Notes: generated from the letters alone by a model not told the origin. DNA of 64,000 nucleotides from Calamus simplicifolius (GCA_900491605.1 UESW01004763.1:249320-313319); one strand, 5' to 3'. Shown: positions 22,145-35,447, counted from the first letter of the stretch. Made by a program: numbers and translations.

Positions 22145-24257
22145 TGTTGGAAGAAATAATCTCCGAGGCATGCATATTTTACAATTTGATAACTATTATC
22201 AATGCGGAAATTAAAAGATTACATATTAATCTTATCTAATATGCATCAAGATCATATCTTTGCCTTATATTATAAGATCGTTTGATCTAAATAATGCATA
22301 TAAATTAAATAATTAAGATCATATCTTAATCTTCAAGATGAGAAGTCATACTACTCGTCTTGAAGCCTACCTTAAGATCTAGGGATCAAATCACTCACCT
22401 TAAGGTAGGTAAATCCTTTGTACTCTACAGCGTTCAATCGTCCGGCCTCTAGTATCGTCCACGCGAAGCCCCGAATGATCGGATTTTCGGGAGTGCTAGC
22501 TCGTGGAAAAACGTCTTTGCTGATCTTGAATCCTTCCACTTGAATCTTCCTCCAAGATCCACCAAGCTTTTGCTAAACCAGAATCACCAGCAGGATTTTC
22601 TATTCTAACCTTTTTAGAATTATAATCCACGACATGTCGTGTCTTGTTATTCTGTATAATCTGGTGAGGGATGTCCTCTATTTATAGTCTCAATCAAGCC
22701 TGCCCATTGAATTCTAACATTAAGAATTCCATCGTTTGGCAAAAAGCAAGAAACGCCGAACAAAGAGGCACGGTGCTTGGTTAATTTTGATGTTCGGCGA
22801 AAACTAAGGAGACGCGGCGTTAGGTTAATTCCGACGTTCGGTGAAAACTAAAGAGACGCGACGTTCTGTTAATTCCGACGTTCGGTGTGAATTCTAACAC
22901 ATAGAATTCCATCGCCTGGTTGATTCAAAGAGGCACATTAATTCCACTTTAATTCTAACATTTAGAATTCCGATGAAATGGTTTGGTGAGGATTAAATTA
23001 ATACATTAAATTCTAAATGAGAATTTAATCTCTTAGACATTAGTTATCTCATCATGTGAGATACTTATGCGAGAGGTTTGGGTTTAGGTGATGGTTTAAT
23101 TTGATCTGAATTTATTGGACTGAACCCACATAGATCATGGTCCTAGCCCAAATCCAATTTGGCTAGTCCTGGATCTATTTAAATCCAAATCAAGTCTAAT
23201 TTTAAATCAATATTTGAAATTGACTAGTCCTTCTAATAGACTTAAACCAAATTGAATCTTATTCAATTGTACTTAACCCAATTGAGATAATTCAATAAAT
23301 CAAATTGATTAATTAAATCATATACGATTCTCAATCATTGATCAGCAAATAGATCATCCTAGAAACTTCTATGCGTGTGACTCTCTAGGTTCGAACCTAA
23401 GCCGGTAGCATAGAAACAACTTTCTATACTAATCGATGTGCCCATCTAGCAATGGAACCCGACGTCCAGATAGGTCGAAGAGTTGCCGAGCAAACTCCAA
23501 GAACCCTAAGAAATAGTTACCGTATAATTCATCCTCTTGACCACAAATGCTAAGGATGGCTTAAGAGCCTGTCAACTCTAAACAGCAAATCCATAAAGTG
23601 ATTTCAATTTTAGTGATCATGTGACTTTCACATGAAGTGCCTTGGCCAAGGTCTTGCTAAATTGAAACATAAGCATTTCTCCTTTTAACGGATAGGTCAA
23701 ATTCCATCTTGATCTACAACTGACTACCACAAGTACTTGACTGCATCTAGTAACCTTTCGTAACTAGATTAGAAATCCAGGTGGTCGGCACCTAAAGTAC
23801 AATGAGTTTCTTGTAAGTCACTGGTTGTGATCTTCAGGTCTGAAGGATACTTATACCTATATCTTCTCGGATTAACTCTTGACAGCAGAGTATCCGAAAA
23901 TAAGTCACGTTCGGTGAAATGTACTTCTACACTTTCACCTGTATGTCATACCAGTGTCTCTACACTTTTTGGTTAAGAGGACAACCAACAAATATGATAT
24001 ACAACGTCCTATAATCGATAGTACTATGGCCCTGTCATAGTATATCATTTGGTCGCGAACTCTTTTAAGGACCTTCAAAGATAAATCCTCCTTTATCGTG
24101 AAGGAAGATCCTTAGGGCTTCATTACTATTAGGAGTTTTAAGAAGATGTTCTTGTAATGAATAAACTGCCAAATAACTTTTATTAATATATCAATTTATA
24201 TACAATTTACATTAGCATAATCATCAAACGATTGGCTTTAGGATATAATTCCCAACA
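22145..24257 (-). repeat. Copia element 1, 3' LTR (left copy)
   Basis: This LTR of 2113 bp has ends TGTTGG...CCAACA. It holds about three tandem copies of a 44-bp unit starting TTAATTYYGAYGTTCGG at 22781, 22825 and 22869. It aligns throughout with 29862-31977. Confidence 0.95.
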
Positions 24258-24270
24258 AACTCCCACTTAG
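24258..24270 (-). other. Polypurine tract of copia element 1
   Basis: On the minus strand AAGTGGGAGTT immediately precedes the 3' LTR. It is a typical plus-strand primer for LTR retrotransposons. Confidence 0.85.
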
Positions 24271-24271
24271 C

Positions 24272-27136
24272 CTAAAGCCACTCATTACAGTATCTAATAC
24301 CCATCTTCAATTTATAGTCATCAAACTCTGTGATGCTGAGTGCTTTAGTAAATGGGTCACCTAGATTTTTCTTTCCATCAATCTTCTGAAGATTTATGTC
24401 ACCTCGGTCTACAATCTCTCGAATGAGATGAAACCGACGCAGTATGTGCTTGGTGCGCCGATGTGCTCGTGGTTCCTTTGCTTGAGCTATGGCACCAGTA
24501 CTGTCACTGTACAACAGGACTGGTCCATCTATGGAAGGTGCTACTCCAAGCTCGGAGATGAACTTTCGCAGCCACATAGCTTCCTTCGCAGCATCTGATG
24601 CAGCGATGTACTCTGCCTCGCACACTGAATCTGCCACTGTATGTTGCTTGAAACTTTTTCAGCAAACTGCTCCACCATTTAGGATAAACAGAAAACCTGA
24701 CACACTTTTGCTATCATCATGATCTGATTGGAAACTGGAATCAGTATATCCAACAAGTTTCAAATTAGACTCTCCATAGACTAACCACTGGTCCTTAGTA
24801 TTTCTCAAATACTTAAGGATTGTCTTAACAACTTGCTAGTGTTTTTCTCCTGGATCAGATTGGTATCTACTCACTACTCCTAGTGAGTATGCCACATCTG
24901 ATCTTGTACATGTTATGGTATACATAATCGATCCCACTACCGAAGCATATGGAATTCAACTCATACGTTCTCTTTCATTAGGAGTTATCGGACAATCCTT
25001 CTTAGAAAGATGAATTCCATGGCCTATCGGAAGATAGCCTTTCTTGAAATTCTCCATGCTAAACCATTTTAGCATGGTGTCAATGTACGTAGATTGAGAT
25101 AAACCAAGCATCCTCTTAGATCTATCTCTATAGATCTTCATCCCTAGGATGTATGATGCTTCTCCCAGATCTTTCATGGAGAATTGTGATGATAACCATG
25201 TCTTTATTCCTTGTAATGCAGGGATGTCATTCCCGATTAAGAGAATATCATCCATATATAATACAAGAAATACAATAATAAATCGTTAGCCCATTTATAA
25301 ATGCAAGGTTCTTCTTTATTCTTAATAAAGCTATAAGATTTGATTACTTTATCAAATCGTATGTTCCAACTCCTAGATGCTTGCTTAAGTCCATAAATAG
25401 ACTTCTGTAGCCTGCACACTTTAGACTCGTCTTCAGATAAAACCTTAAGGCTGTATCATATACACCTATTCTTCTAAATCACCGTTAGAAAAGTGGTTTT
25501 AACATCCATCTGCCAAATCTCATAATCGAAGTATGCTACTATAGCTAGCATAATCTGAATGGATTCAGCATTGCCACAGGAGAAAACGTTTCGTCATAGT
25601 CAATACCATAACGTTGACGATACCCCTTGGCAACTTGATGTGCTTTATAGGTCTCTACCTTTCCGTCTGCGCCTCTTTTTCTCTTAAAAACCCACTTACA
25701 CCCTATAGGTTTTATCCCTTCGGATGGGTCAACTAATGTCCATACATTATTGTCTTTCATGGAATCAAGTTCAGATTTCATGGCATCAAGCCATTTATTA
25801 GAGTCAGTCCTTTGCATAGCATCCATATAGGTGATCGGATCCTCGTTGTTCTCATCGAGTTCAACATGATCATCGTTCTGGACCAAGAAACCTAAGTATC
25901 TGTCCGGTTGATGTGGTACTCTACCAGATTGCCTTAATGGTGCATCTAAAATGGCTTTTGAGTTTGATCTAATCAACTCAGATTCTAAGGGTTCACTAGT
26001 TTGTGTTGTTCCTTCTACTTGATGAACTTCCTCAAGTTCAACATTAGAGCTATTTGTTCCTTCACTAAGGAACTCCTTTTCAAGAAAAACTGCTCTATTA
26101 CTAATGAACAACTTTTGTTCTTCAGTATTGTAGAAGTAATATCCTTTGGTTTCTTTCGGATAGCCGATGAAAAAACATTTGTCAGATTTGGGTTCAAGTT
26201 TGTCTGATTTTGCATGTTTCACATAAGCCGGACACCCCCAGACTCTCATATAGGTAATAACCGGTTTATGTCTATACCACATCTCATGTGGAGTTTTAGA
26301 AACAGGCTTACTTGGAACCTTATTAAGAATATGACAAGCTGATTTAATGCGTATCCCCAAAATGATATTGGCAAGCTTGCAAAACCCATCATGGACCGAA
26401 CCATGTCTAACAGATTTCGATTTCTTCTTTCTGACACACTATTATGCTGCGGTGTTTCAGGAGGAGTCCATTGGGAGAGAATCCCATTCTCTCTTAAATA
26501 TGTCACAAAGTCATTGGAAAGGTATTCGCCTCCTCGATCTGATCGAAGGGTCTTAATTTTTTTTGTTTGTTTTTCTACTTCTTTATGATATAGTTTGAAC
26601 ATTTCAAATGATTCATATTTATGTCTCATAAGATAGACATAACCGAACCTAGAAAGGTCGTCTATAAAAGTAATGAAGTAGTAATATTTACCTTTGGCAT
26701 AAGTGCTCATTGGTCTACATACATCAGTATGTACTAGACTCAATAGCTCTTGGCTCTTTCACCTTTTCCAGTAAAAGATGACTTGGTCATTTATCAAGAA
26801 GACAGGATTCACAGGTAGTTAATGATCACAATCATCAATTCGAAGGATGCCCTCCTGAGTTAACCTATTTAATCTGTTCTTATTGATATGATCCAGCCGA
26901 TGGTGCCAAAGATAAATGTCTATGATATCAGTTATTTTAGGGCGCTTACTTGAGTTGTACACTACATTCACAGGCTGTGATAATATATAAATGCTATTAG
27001 ATAAATGTCCAGTCATTACAGTGACTCCATTCATAATAATATTCAAAGTAACATCCTTTATTAAAATTTCATAATTACTTTTGGCCATAATGCCTACAGA
27101 AATTCCGTTCAACAAGAACGTTGGCAAAAATGACAA
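24272..27136 (-). pseudogene. pol: Copia element 1 pol: integrase, RT, RNase H (frameshifted)
   Basis: Integrase starts with a His-Cys finger (LWHHRLDHINKNRLNRL near 26910) and continues into a DDE core with VHTDVCRPMS, FITFIDDLSRFGYVY and SDRGGEYLS (26743-26500). The RT region (about 25800-24960) has the KWVFKRKRGADGKVE block, GIDYDETFSPVAM and GLKQASRSWNIRFD. The catalytic MDDILLIGND lies at about 25255-25230. RNase H ends the protein with CEAEYIAASDAAKEAMWLR and stops at 24272. The frame changes near 26740, 26300, 25545, 25260 and 24950. The element is therefore not autonomous as sequenced. Some breaks may be base-calling errors. Confidence 0.9.
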
Positions 27137-27200
27137 TCATTTAGTATAATGACATTTCTATTGAAAACTATTTCAAGAACTCCTAATGCCAGTACTGGAA

Positions 27201-28238
27201 CTAATCTTCCATCGCCAACATTAAGGAATCTTTTATTGTCCTCAAATCTTCTAGTGACCTGTAGTCTCTGCAATGAATTACAAATGTTAAAAGGACTCCG
27301 GTATTCAATACCCAGGTCTGATTGTCATATACAAAAAAATTACAAGGTGCTATCATATAAATACCTTGTTGAGCAACATCTTGCCCCTTTTTCTTCTTTG
27401 GCCTGTTTGGATCAAGTGTGGCAATGTAAAGAGGACAGTTCCTCTTCCAGTGCCCTTGCATTTTGCAGTGAAAGCATTGAGCTTGACTTTTATCAACTTT
27501 CTTCTTCTGCATCTGATCCCTTATAGATGTCCTAGCATGATGCACATTTTTCTTATTCTTTTTCTTCTTCCCTTTCCCAAAAGGTTGACGCCATACCTTA
27601 GATCCTTCAACCACATTAACCAAACCCTTAGAGAGCTGGTTATCCTTCTCAAAGTTCTGTAACAACCCCAACAAGCCATGGTAGTTGACTGCAGGCTTTT
27701 GTCATTCGAAAATGAGTAAGGAAAGGTCGGAAGGATGGAGGCAAGGAATTCAGGATCACATCTTTTCCCAACTGCTCATGTGGGGGAAAGCCGAGCTTGC
27801 TTAGGAGTTCTATCTTCTCGATCATATATAATACATGATCAGTGACAGGAGATCCATCCCTCATTCGAGCATTAAAAATAGCACAACTAGTCTTGTGCCT
27901 TTCAACGTCATTGGGTGTGCCAAAAGATTCATTCAATGCTTGAATGATTTCTTCTGGCTGAGCATTCTCAACCGATGACCAAATTCATCGTTCATAGCTG
28001 CTAGCATGATGCAACGTACGCTAGTTCTATCATTGAGCCACTTCTGATAAGTGTCTTTGTCAGAACTTTGGGTGTTTGCATCAGATATTTTTGGTGCAGG
28101 ATTATTTAGAATATATAGAATCCTTTCATGCTCAAGGACGATCTTAAGTTTTCTGAACCAGCTATTGAAATTGGAGCTATTCAACTTGTCACTATCCAAT
28201 ATGGACCTTAATGATAAATTAGTGGCCATTTTCTGCAT
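27201..28238 (-). pseudogene. gag: Copia element 1 gag and start of protease (frameshifted)
   Basis: Gag starts near 28238-28226 with MATNLSLRSILDSDKLN and the copia-type NFNSWFRKLKIVLEHERI motif. The frame changes near 27935 and 27660. A lysine-rich stretch precedes the zinc knuckle CFHCKMQGHWKRNC at about 27480-27440. The protease motif follows near 27315, but reads VLNTG where an aspartate is expected in DTG/DSG. The catalytic residue is therefore replaced by asparagine, and a frameshift follows directly. Confidence 0.88.
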
Positions 28239-29847
28239 AAGAAAAACTAAAGTTTATTAGTATATAAATTGATTCAGTTTAAAGACTTGGACTTTAGTCT
28301 AAAGATTCTTTCACTATTTTGTTCAAATTAGCAGCCTCTACACCCCAATTCGAATAATTATTCTTAATTCTTTAGTGGGCACTAAGATCTACATAGACTA
28401 CATACAGGCCCAAGTGAAGCTTGGCCAACCCATATGCATCTAAGAGTAGGTTCAAAACCAATTGTTTTCCAAAACAATTCTTAGTGTTCAGTTTTGCCCC
28501 ATGTACCTCTTCAGCAGGTATGGAGTGCCTCCATTGAAAGTTCTGGTTAGGTCCAACCATTAAATGATATAATCAGTGTAACCTATCAATGGACAACCAA
28601 GCCCGAGTGAAACTCGGCTCACCTGACTGTCTATTAATAGTTACGCTGACTTATCATATAATAAATGATAATTCCGATGGTTGACAAGCACCAGGCATGG
28701 AGTGCCTCCAATGATTATCAAGACATCGGACTCATTATCATCCACCTTAATGGGAGGCTATGATCTAGTTATCATATAATTATTTCATTTTAAGGACCTA
28801 ATAATTTTAGAAATTTTATAATATAAAGATAAATTGACTAATCAAGTTCTCCCACTAAATCTATAAAATCGGTAGAATGAAACAGGATTAAGTCAGGTTA
28901 AGTGGTACCTAAATCAGTCAGACTGATATTCTTATAGGCATGGGTCAACCCGAATCAGGTAAATGATCTGAATCATAAATGGTTCACCACATTGACCAGG
29001 TGAGTGAGATCGATGGAAGGGATATGCCATTAACTCGTTAAAGACCCATCAATACAAGTAGCTCCCAATTAAAAACTATTCGATCGTTGATCCTAGAGAA
29101 ACTTGCCAACTCACCTTGACATCATATGGTTAACCAATTCTGATTTGACCATCTAAGAGATTCATGCTCAACCACGGAGCCTAATCTACTTCCATTTGGT
29201 TTAATCAAAGAGAAGGACAGATCACTACAACTATTGTTTGATTTAGAGCATTCTTAACCTAATCTAATTAATTTAGATTTGATCAAATACTCTTTAGTCC
29301 AGTTGATTTAAACCTTAGGGTCTAACCCTTTATGGACCCGATTTAGCTAACCCAAATGATTAAATATGTTTCATGTTTACATGTCATATATTTCAATCAA
29401 GCATCACTTGCATTATGTTACTACTCATAATTCCTATATTTAGATCATATCTAAAAAGATTATGAATTAATATTTGATATTCAAATAAAACTCTCATAAA
29501 TATTTGTATGTTTCATAACATAGACAATAAGCCATCATATTTCATATCTATGTTTTTATACTAAACATGCAAATATATGCTTTTATACAACATCAATATG
29601 TATCAAATATAAAACATCTTTTGAGAGTGCGTGTAATCTATGTTTTGATGCCAAAGTTCAATTTAAATTATCTTTAGATTAAGCATCAATGATAAAACAA
29701 TTGCACGACAATATGTCACTAAATACCTTGGGTAATTTGGATTTTTAATCCATCTATGACCATATGGCCTTGCGATCAGTTTTAACCATAATTACACAAT
29801 TAATAAGAACATTAATTTACATGCAATAAATTAGATCAATAACCATT
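28239..29847 (-). other. Copia element 1 5' leader
   Basis: Untranslated leader of 1.6 kb between the primer site and gag, unusually long. It is AT-rich with direct repeats of TATGGAGTGCCTCCA-type sequence near 28518 and 28698. No supported gene lies in it. Confidence 0.7.
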
Positions 29848-29859
29848 GCTCTGATACCA
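29848..29859 (-). other. Primer-binding site of copia element 1
   Basis: Minus-strand TGGTATCAGAGC, two bases from the 5' LTR, matches initiator tRNA-Met. Confidence 0.95.
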
Positions 29860-29861
29860 TT

Positions 29862-31977
29862 TGTTGGGAGAAATAATCTTCGAGGCATGCATATTTTATA
29901 ATTTGATAACTATTATCAATGCGGAAATTAAACGATTACATATTAATCTTATCTAATATGCATCAAGATCATATCTTTGCCTTATATTATAAGATCGTTT
30001 GATCTAAATAATGCATATAAATTAAATAATTAAGATCATATCTTAATCTTCAAGATGAGAAGTCATACTACTCGTCTTGAAGCCTGCCTTAAGATCTAGG
30101 GATCAAATCACTCACCTTAAGGTAGGTAAATCCTTTGTACTCTACAGCCGTTCAATCGTCCGGCCTCTAGTATCATCCACACGAAGCCCCGAATGATCGG
30201 ATTTTCGGAGTGCTAGCTCGCAAAAAAACGTCTTTGCTGATCTTGAATCCTTTCACTTGAATCTTCCTCCAAGATCCACCAAGCTTTTGCTAATACCAGA
30301 ATCACCAGCAGGATTTTCTATTATAACCTTTTTAGAATTATAATCCACGACATGTCGTGTCTTGTTGTTCTATATAATTGGTGAGGGATGTCCTCTATTT
30401 ATAGTCTCAATCAAGCCTGCCCATTGAATTCTGACATTAAGAATTTCATCGTTTGGCAAAAAGCAAAGAAACACCGAACCAAAGAGGCGCGGCGCTTGGT
30501 TAATTCTGATGTTCGGCGAAAACTAAGGAGACGCGGCGTTTGGTTAATTCCGACGTTCGGTGAAAACTAAAGAGACGCGACGTTCTGTTAATTCTGACGT
30601 TCGGTGTGAATTCTAACACATAGAATTTCATCGCCTGGTTGATTCAAAGAGGCACATTAATTCCACTTTAATTCTAACATTTAGAATTCCGATGGAATTG
30701 GTTTGGCGAGGATTAAATTAATACATTAAATTCTAAATGAGAATTTAATCTCTCAGACATTAGTTATCTCATCATGTGAGATGCTTATGCGAGAGGTTTG
30801 GGTTCAGGTGATGGTTTAATTTGATCTGAATTTATTGGACTGAACCACATAGATCATGGTCCTAGCCCAAATCCAATTTGGCTAGTCCTGGATCTATTTA
30901 AATCCAAATCAAGTCTAATTTCAAATCAATATTTGAAATTGACTAGTCCTTCTAATAGACTTAAACCAAATTGAATCTTATTCAATTGTACTTAACCCAA
31001 TTGAGATAATTCAATCAATCAAATTGATTAATTAAATCATATACGATTCTCAATCATTGATCAGCAAATAGATCATCCTAGGAAACTTCTTGCGTGTGAC
31101 TCTCTAGGTTCGAACCTAAGCCGGTAGCATAGAAACAACTTTCTATACTAATTGATGTGCCCATCTAGCAATGGAACCCAACGTCCGGATAGGTCGAAGA
31201 GTTGCCGAGCAAACTCCAAGAACCCTAAGAAATAGTTATGTATAATTCATCCTCTTGACCACAAATGCTAAGGATGGCTTAAGAGCCTGTCAACTCTAAA
31301 CAGCAAATCCATAAAGTGATTTCAATTTTAGTGATCATGTGACTTTCACATGAAGTGCCTTGGCCAAGGTCTTGCTAAATTGAAACACAAGCATTTCTCC
31401 TTTTAACGGGATAGGTCAAATTCCATCTTGATCTACAACTGACTACCACAAGTACTTGACTGCACCCAGTAACCTTTCGTAGCTGGATTAGAAATCCAGG
31501 TGGTCCGGCACCTAAGTACAATGAGTTGCTTGTAAGTCACTGGTTGTGATCTTCAGGTCTGAAGGATACTTATACCTATATCTTCTCGGATTAACTCTTG
31601 ACAGCAGAGTATCCAGAAAATGAGTCACGTTCGGTGAAATGTACTCCTACACTTTCACATGTATGTCATACCAGTGTCTCTACACTTCTTGGTTAAGAGG
31701 ACAACCAACAAACATGATATACAATGTCCTATAATCGATAGTACTATGGTCCTATCATAGTATATCATTTGGTCGCAAACTCTTTTAAGGACCTTCAAAG
31801 ATAAATCCTCCTTTATCGTGAAGGAAGATCCTGAGGGCTTCATTACTATTAGGAGTTTTAAGAAGATGTTCTTGTAATGAATAAACTGCCAAATAACTTT
31901 TATTAATATATCAATTTATATACAATTTACATTAGTACAATCATCAAACGATTGGCTTTAGGATACAATTCCCAACA
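29862..31977 (-). repeat. Copia element 1, 5' LTR (right copy) with promoter
   Basis: This LTR of 2116 bp is bounded TGTTGG...CCAACA. A TATA box, TATAAATA, lies on the minus strand at 30396-30403. The 44-bp subrepeats occur at about 30500-30605. It differs from the other LTR by scattered substitutions and at least ten single-base length changes. Confidence 0.95.
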
Positions 31978-31982
31978 CTTTC

Positions 31983-33736
31983 CATATCCATCTTAATAGC
32001 CATTAAGCAGTGACGAATAGGAGCCCTGTGGAGATCATGCATAACTTTTGAGCTAAAAGAACATTATCAGAAATGCACCGCCCTCTGAGAAAAGTCCCCT
32101 GCTCAGGAGAAATAATGCGGGAATAACCACTCGCAGTCGAGAAATTAGGAGCCGAGCACAAATCTTATATAGAGTGGTGCAGAGACTGATAGGACGAAAT
32201 GCTGAGGCTTGGAAGCATTGGGCCGCTTCGGTACCAGGGCTATAAGGGTTCGATTCCAATCAGGGGGGATGGAGTTGGCTTGAAAGACAAGCTGGATGGC
32301 CTGGAAAACATCCTGTCTCACAATAGCCCAATAGTGACGAAAAAGAAGGGGGGAAAACCATCAGGTCCCGGGGCCTTATCAGGACCCAGATTCCATAAAG
32401 CTCCTAATCTCCTCAGAAGAAATTGGCCTAGTAAGACAGTCGTTCTCAGCCTCAGTAACCTTAGAGAGGGTGGGAACAGAGCACACAGGGAACCCATCCC
32501 CCAAAATCTTAGTCCATCGAGAACGAAAAACCTGAAGAAGCTGGTCCCCAATAGCCTCACTGTTTTCCTGGACATTACCCTCCTCATCAACAAGCCGCCG
32601 AATCTGATTCGTCGCTCGACGCTTCAAGGTAGCATGATGGAAAAATTTAGTGTTCTGATCCCCCTCCTTGATCCACTGAATACGGGATCTCTGCCTCCAA
32701 TACATCTCCTGCTGCCGGAGGAGGGAGTGGTGGAGAGCAAGGCTAGATCGAAGAGTAGTAAGGTTAGAACCCTGCAAACAACCATACCGATCTTCCTTGT
32801 CCTGAAGAGAAATAATAGTATGCTCAGTCTGTTCAATCTGCTGAATAATATCACCAACCTCTTCTCTATTCCATCTGGACAATCGGCGCCTAGCCAGCTC
32901 AAGACGCCGAGATAATCTATAAGTAGCACTCCCTCTAACAGGAATACACCAAACCTGAGCAATTAAGGAGCGGGCAGCAGAATATGAAGTCCAAAATTTC
33001 TCAAATCTAAACTGACCCCTTCTCTGAGCAGCTGCATCAGTGGTGATTAGGAGAGGGCAATGATCGGAGGCAATCCTGGAAAGATGTGTAACAGTAGTAG
33101 AAGGAAAGGATCGAATCCAATCTGCCGAGGCAAGAACCCTGTCCAGCCGTTCCGACACTCTAGCAAGCCATGACGGTTATTGCACCAGGTGAATTGGGCT
33201 CCCTGGAACCCCAAATCCAGCAGATTGGCAGAAGCTATGAATGTCCGAAACTCAGAAATACCAGCAGTCTCCACAAACTGCCTACCCCCCCTCTTCTCAT
33301 TAGCCTCCAAAATACAGTTAAAATCACCAGCACACAGGGCAGGAATGCCCTGAGAAAGCAGAGATAGGATCTCATCCCAAAGAGAAAGGCGGATCCGGAA
33401 ACCGGTACTAGCATAAATACCAGACAAAAGCCACGGGACCAACGAGCCTTCAGATATAACAAGGGCAACCTGCTGACCACATAGATGAAAAGCATCAACT
33501 CTAATATCAGTAGGCCTCCATAAAACCATAATGCCATCAGATAAACCCTCCGACTCTATAGCATAAGAAGACCAAGATCTAGATAACTGTCTTCTAACAT
33601 AGGCCAGACTATCGCCAGACAAGCGGGTCTCCAACAAAATACAAATATCACAATTATGAAGCTGCATCAGCCTCCCAAAAGAGGAGCAAAACGAAGGTTT
33701 CAGGGCTCCTCTAACATTCCATATAAGGATCTTCAT
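31983..33736 (-). pseudogene. LINE ORF2, 5' half: AP endonuclease and start of RT
   Basis: ORF2 begins MKILIWNVRGALKPSF at 33736, the usual N-terminus of the L1 endonuclease. Endonuclease motifs follow: ICILLETRLSGD, the AGDFNCIL box and the terminal SDHCPLL near 33065-33045. The frame changes near 33170-33150. A connector with the WIKEGDQNTKFFHHATLKRR motif (about 32680-32620) leads to the RT start. FRPISLCTTLYKICARLLI (about 32200-32140) is RT motif region 1-2. The segment stops inside motif A (MAIKMDME near 31990), where the copia element entered. Confidence 0.9.
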
Positions 33737-34408
33737 TCAGAAGGGGAGGGGATCAACCAAAACCCCCACATCTCCGTATCAGGCGAGCCACTTGCAGGGA
33801 TCACTCCCTCCAAAGGACACTGATCCTGACTATCCATGGCCTCTATAGTGGCCTTCGGCTGGATGGCCTTTCTGAGTAGGGCAACTACAGAGTCATGGGA
33901 CCGATCTTCCACCAGCATCATCTGGGGGGCCTTAGTGGGAATCGTTGAACCCTGAATCTCGCAATCCGACTAATCTTAGGCCCACCAACCTGGAGAGTCA
34001 CAGGCCCATTCATCACCTCAGACACTGAGAGAGCCAATGAGGAATGCACTACACTTTTACTCGGGAGTTTCCCTTTTCCTTTTACAGTTTTTGAAACAAC
34101 CCTTGGGACCGAAGTTTCAATAGGATGGGCCCGCTTCAGTGGGCCCGATTAGCTTCTTTGCGGGCCCTCGTCTACCAGCCGAATTGTCATTTCCTAATTG
34201 GGCAAAGGGGTTGATTGGATTCACAGGGGCCTGCTGCAGAGGAATTTCAGCATCATGAGAAAGTTCAGAAGAAACCGGCACGACACCCTCCATCTCAGCC
34301 AAGTCAGCCACCTGGGTCAAGGCCACAGCAACAGACCCCACCCCTGGAGCACAGTGCCCGGCAGCTGTTGAGCCCTGGATCTCCCCCGACATCACCTCCC
34401 TGTTACCT
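33737..34408 (-). other. LINE ORF1 tail and ORF1-ORF2 spacer
   Basis: Degraded coding sequence belonging to the C-terminal linker of ORF1 and the spacer before the endonuclease start. I see no separate gene in it. Confidence 0.6.
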
Positions 34409-35447
34409 TCACCAGAGTACACAGCTGAGCCAAATCCAACAGACCCAGCCATCGCAGATCTCCGAACTCTCCGAGCAACCTTCTTGGAGCTTGCCAGCCC
34501 TTAGGAGGGGCAGTCGCAGCTCGATGGGTCGACGAAGAAGGAGGAGCAGCCGAAGACAGAGGGGGTCACGCCGGCAGAGTGCGGCCATCCACGGCCCAAA
34601 AACCGGGCTGTCCGATGAAGACACATCAGTTGGAGAAGAGAGGCAGCTGCTCGCCGGATGCACCGAACCACAGTGAGCACAAATCCCCTCCAAGTGTTCG
34701 TAGACAAACTGCTGCCAGAATGGCAGAGCAGAGCCGCACACCCTCGCTCCCGGCCGCAGAGGTTTGGTCAGGTCCACCCGGACGCAGGCACGGGCAAACC
34801 CCCCCTCCTCCTATCCCTTGTCACAGCGTCAATGAACTGGAAGGATCCAGCAGCAGAGAGGATTGATCCAATGATCTCCTCAGACCAGAATTCTATTGGA
34901 AGAGATGGTAGTCTGATCCAAAGCAGAGCAGTTGCCATGGCACCCTCGACGGTACGAACTGAGGACGCCAGTCCTCCACAGCGATCACCTGACCATTGGC
35001 CATACATGGCCTGCCAAGGGCAATCTCTTTTGCTGATGGGTCGGAGAACCGGAAGAAGTAGTGGCGTGGGCCAAGCTAACGAACTCCACATCACCGGCAA
35101 TCCTGCACGGCGGAACTCCCGCACGATTGCATCAGCCGGATCCAGCGGGAGAGAGACCGAGCAATCACCGCTCTCTGACTCCAGTCCGAGGTAGCCTCCT
35201 CCAAAGTCCTGGCCGGAACCTGGATCACCTTCGGGAATCGCCGTTCCAAGGCCTCGATCTCTGCCGGAGAAGGTGAAGAAGCCACCCACTCAAACCGGCT
35301 ATCAGTTCCGATTCCACTCCCTAGCCTCCCTCCTGCCTCATCCGAAGCGACTGGAATGACATTCGGGTTGGGAGCCATCGTCGCCTGGAAGCGATCAATC
35401 GGCACCGACGATCGCCGAAGATCAGCAACAAGAAAGATCGGCAGCAC
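34409..35447 (-). pseudogene. LINE ORF1: DUF4283-like RNA-binding protein with CCHC knuckle
   Basis: ORF1 proteins of plant L1 elements bind element RNA. The likely start is near 35378 (MAPNPNVIPVASDE). The core WSQRAVIARSLSRWI, then ADAIVREFRRAG, is followed by ATALLWIRLPSLPIEFWSEE, characteristic of DUF4283-type ORF1. The segment DLTKPLRPGARV...FWQQFVYEHLEGICAHCG holds the zinc knuckle near 34690-34640. Frame changes near 35190-35100 and 34780 break the protein. The part beyond 34409 towards ORF2 is a proline-rich low-similarity tail. Confidence 0.85.

Larger units (their letters stand above)
22145..31977 (-). mobile_element. Full-length Ty1/copia LTR retrotransposon nested in the LINE
   Basis: A 9.8-kb minus-strand element has LTRs at 22145-24257 and 29862-31977. 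Both begin TGTTGG and end CCCAACA. A perfect 5-bp target duplication CTTTC lies at 22140-22144 and 31978-31982. The primer site is initiator tRNA-Met type, and a polypurine tract adjoins the 3' LTR. Order along the element is gag, protease, integrase, reverse transcriptase, RNase H, which defines Ty1/copia. The protein motifs resemble the Tork/Angela group, an assignment made from memory of motifs. The LTRs are nearly identical apart from small indels, so the insertion is young. The coding region nevertheless has several frame changes. Confidence 0.95.

Noticed and set aside
32199..32915. Plus-strand frame of 238 codons at the LINE
   Set aside because: It is antisense to the LINE ORF2 connector, whose sense frame matches known LINE motifs.
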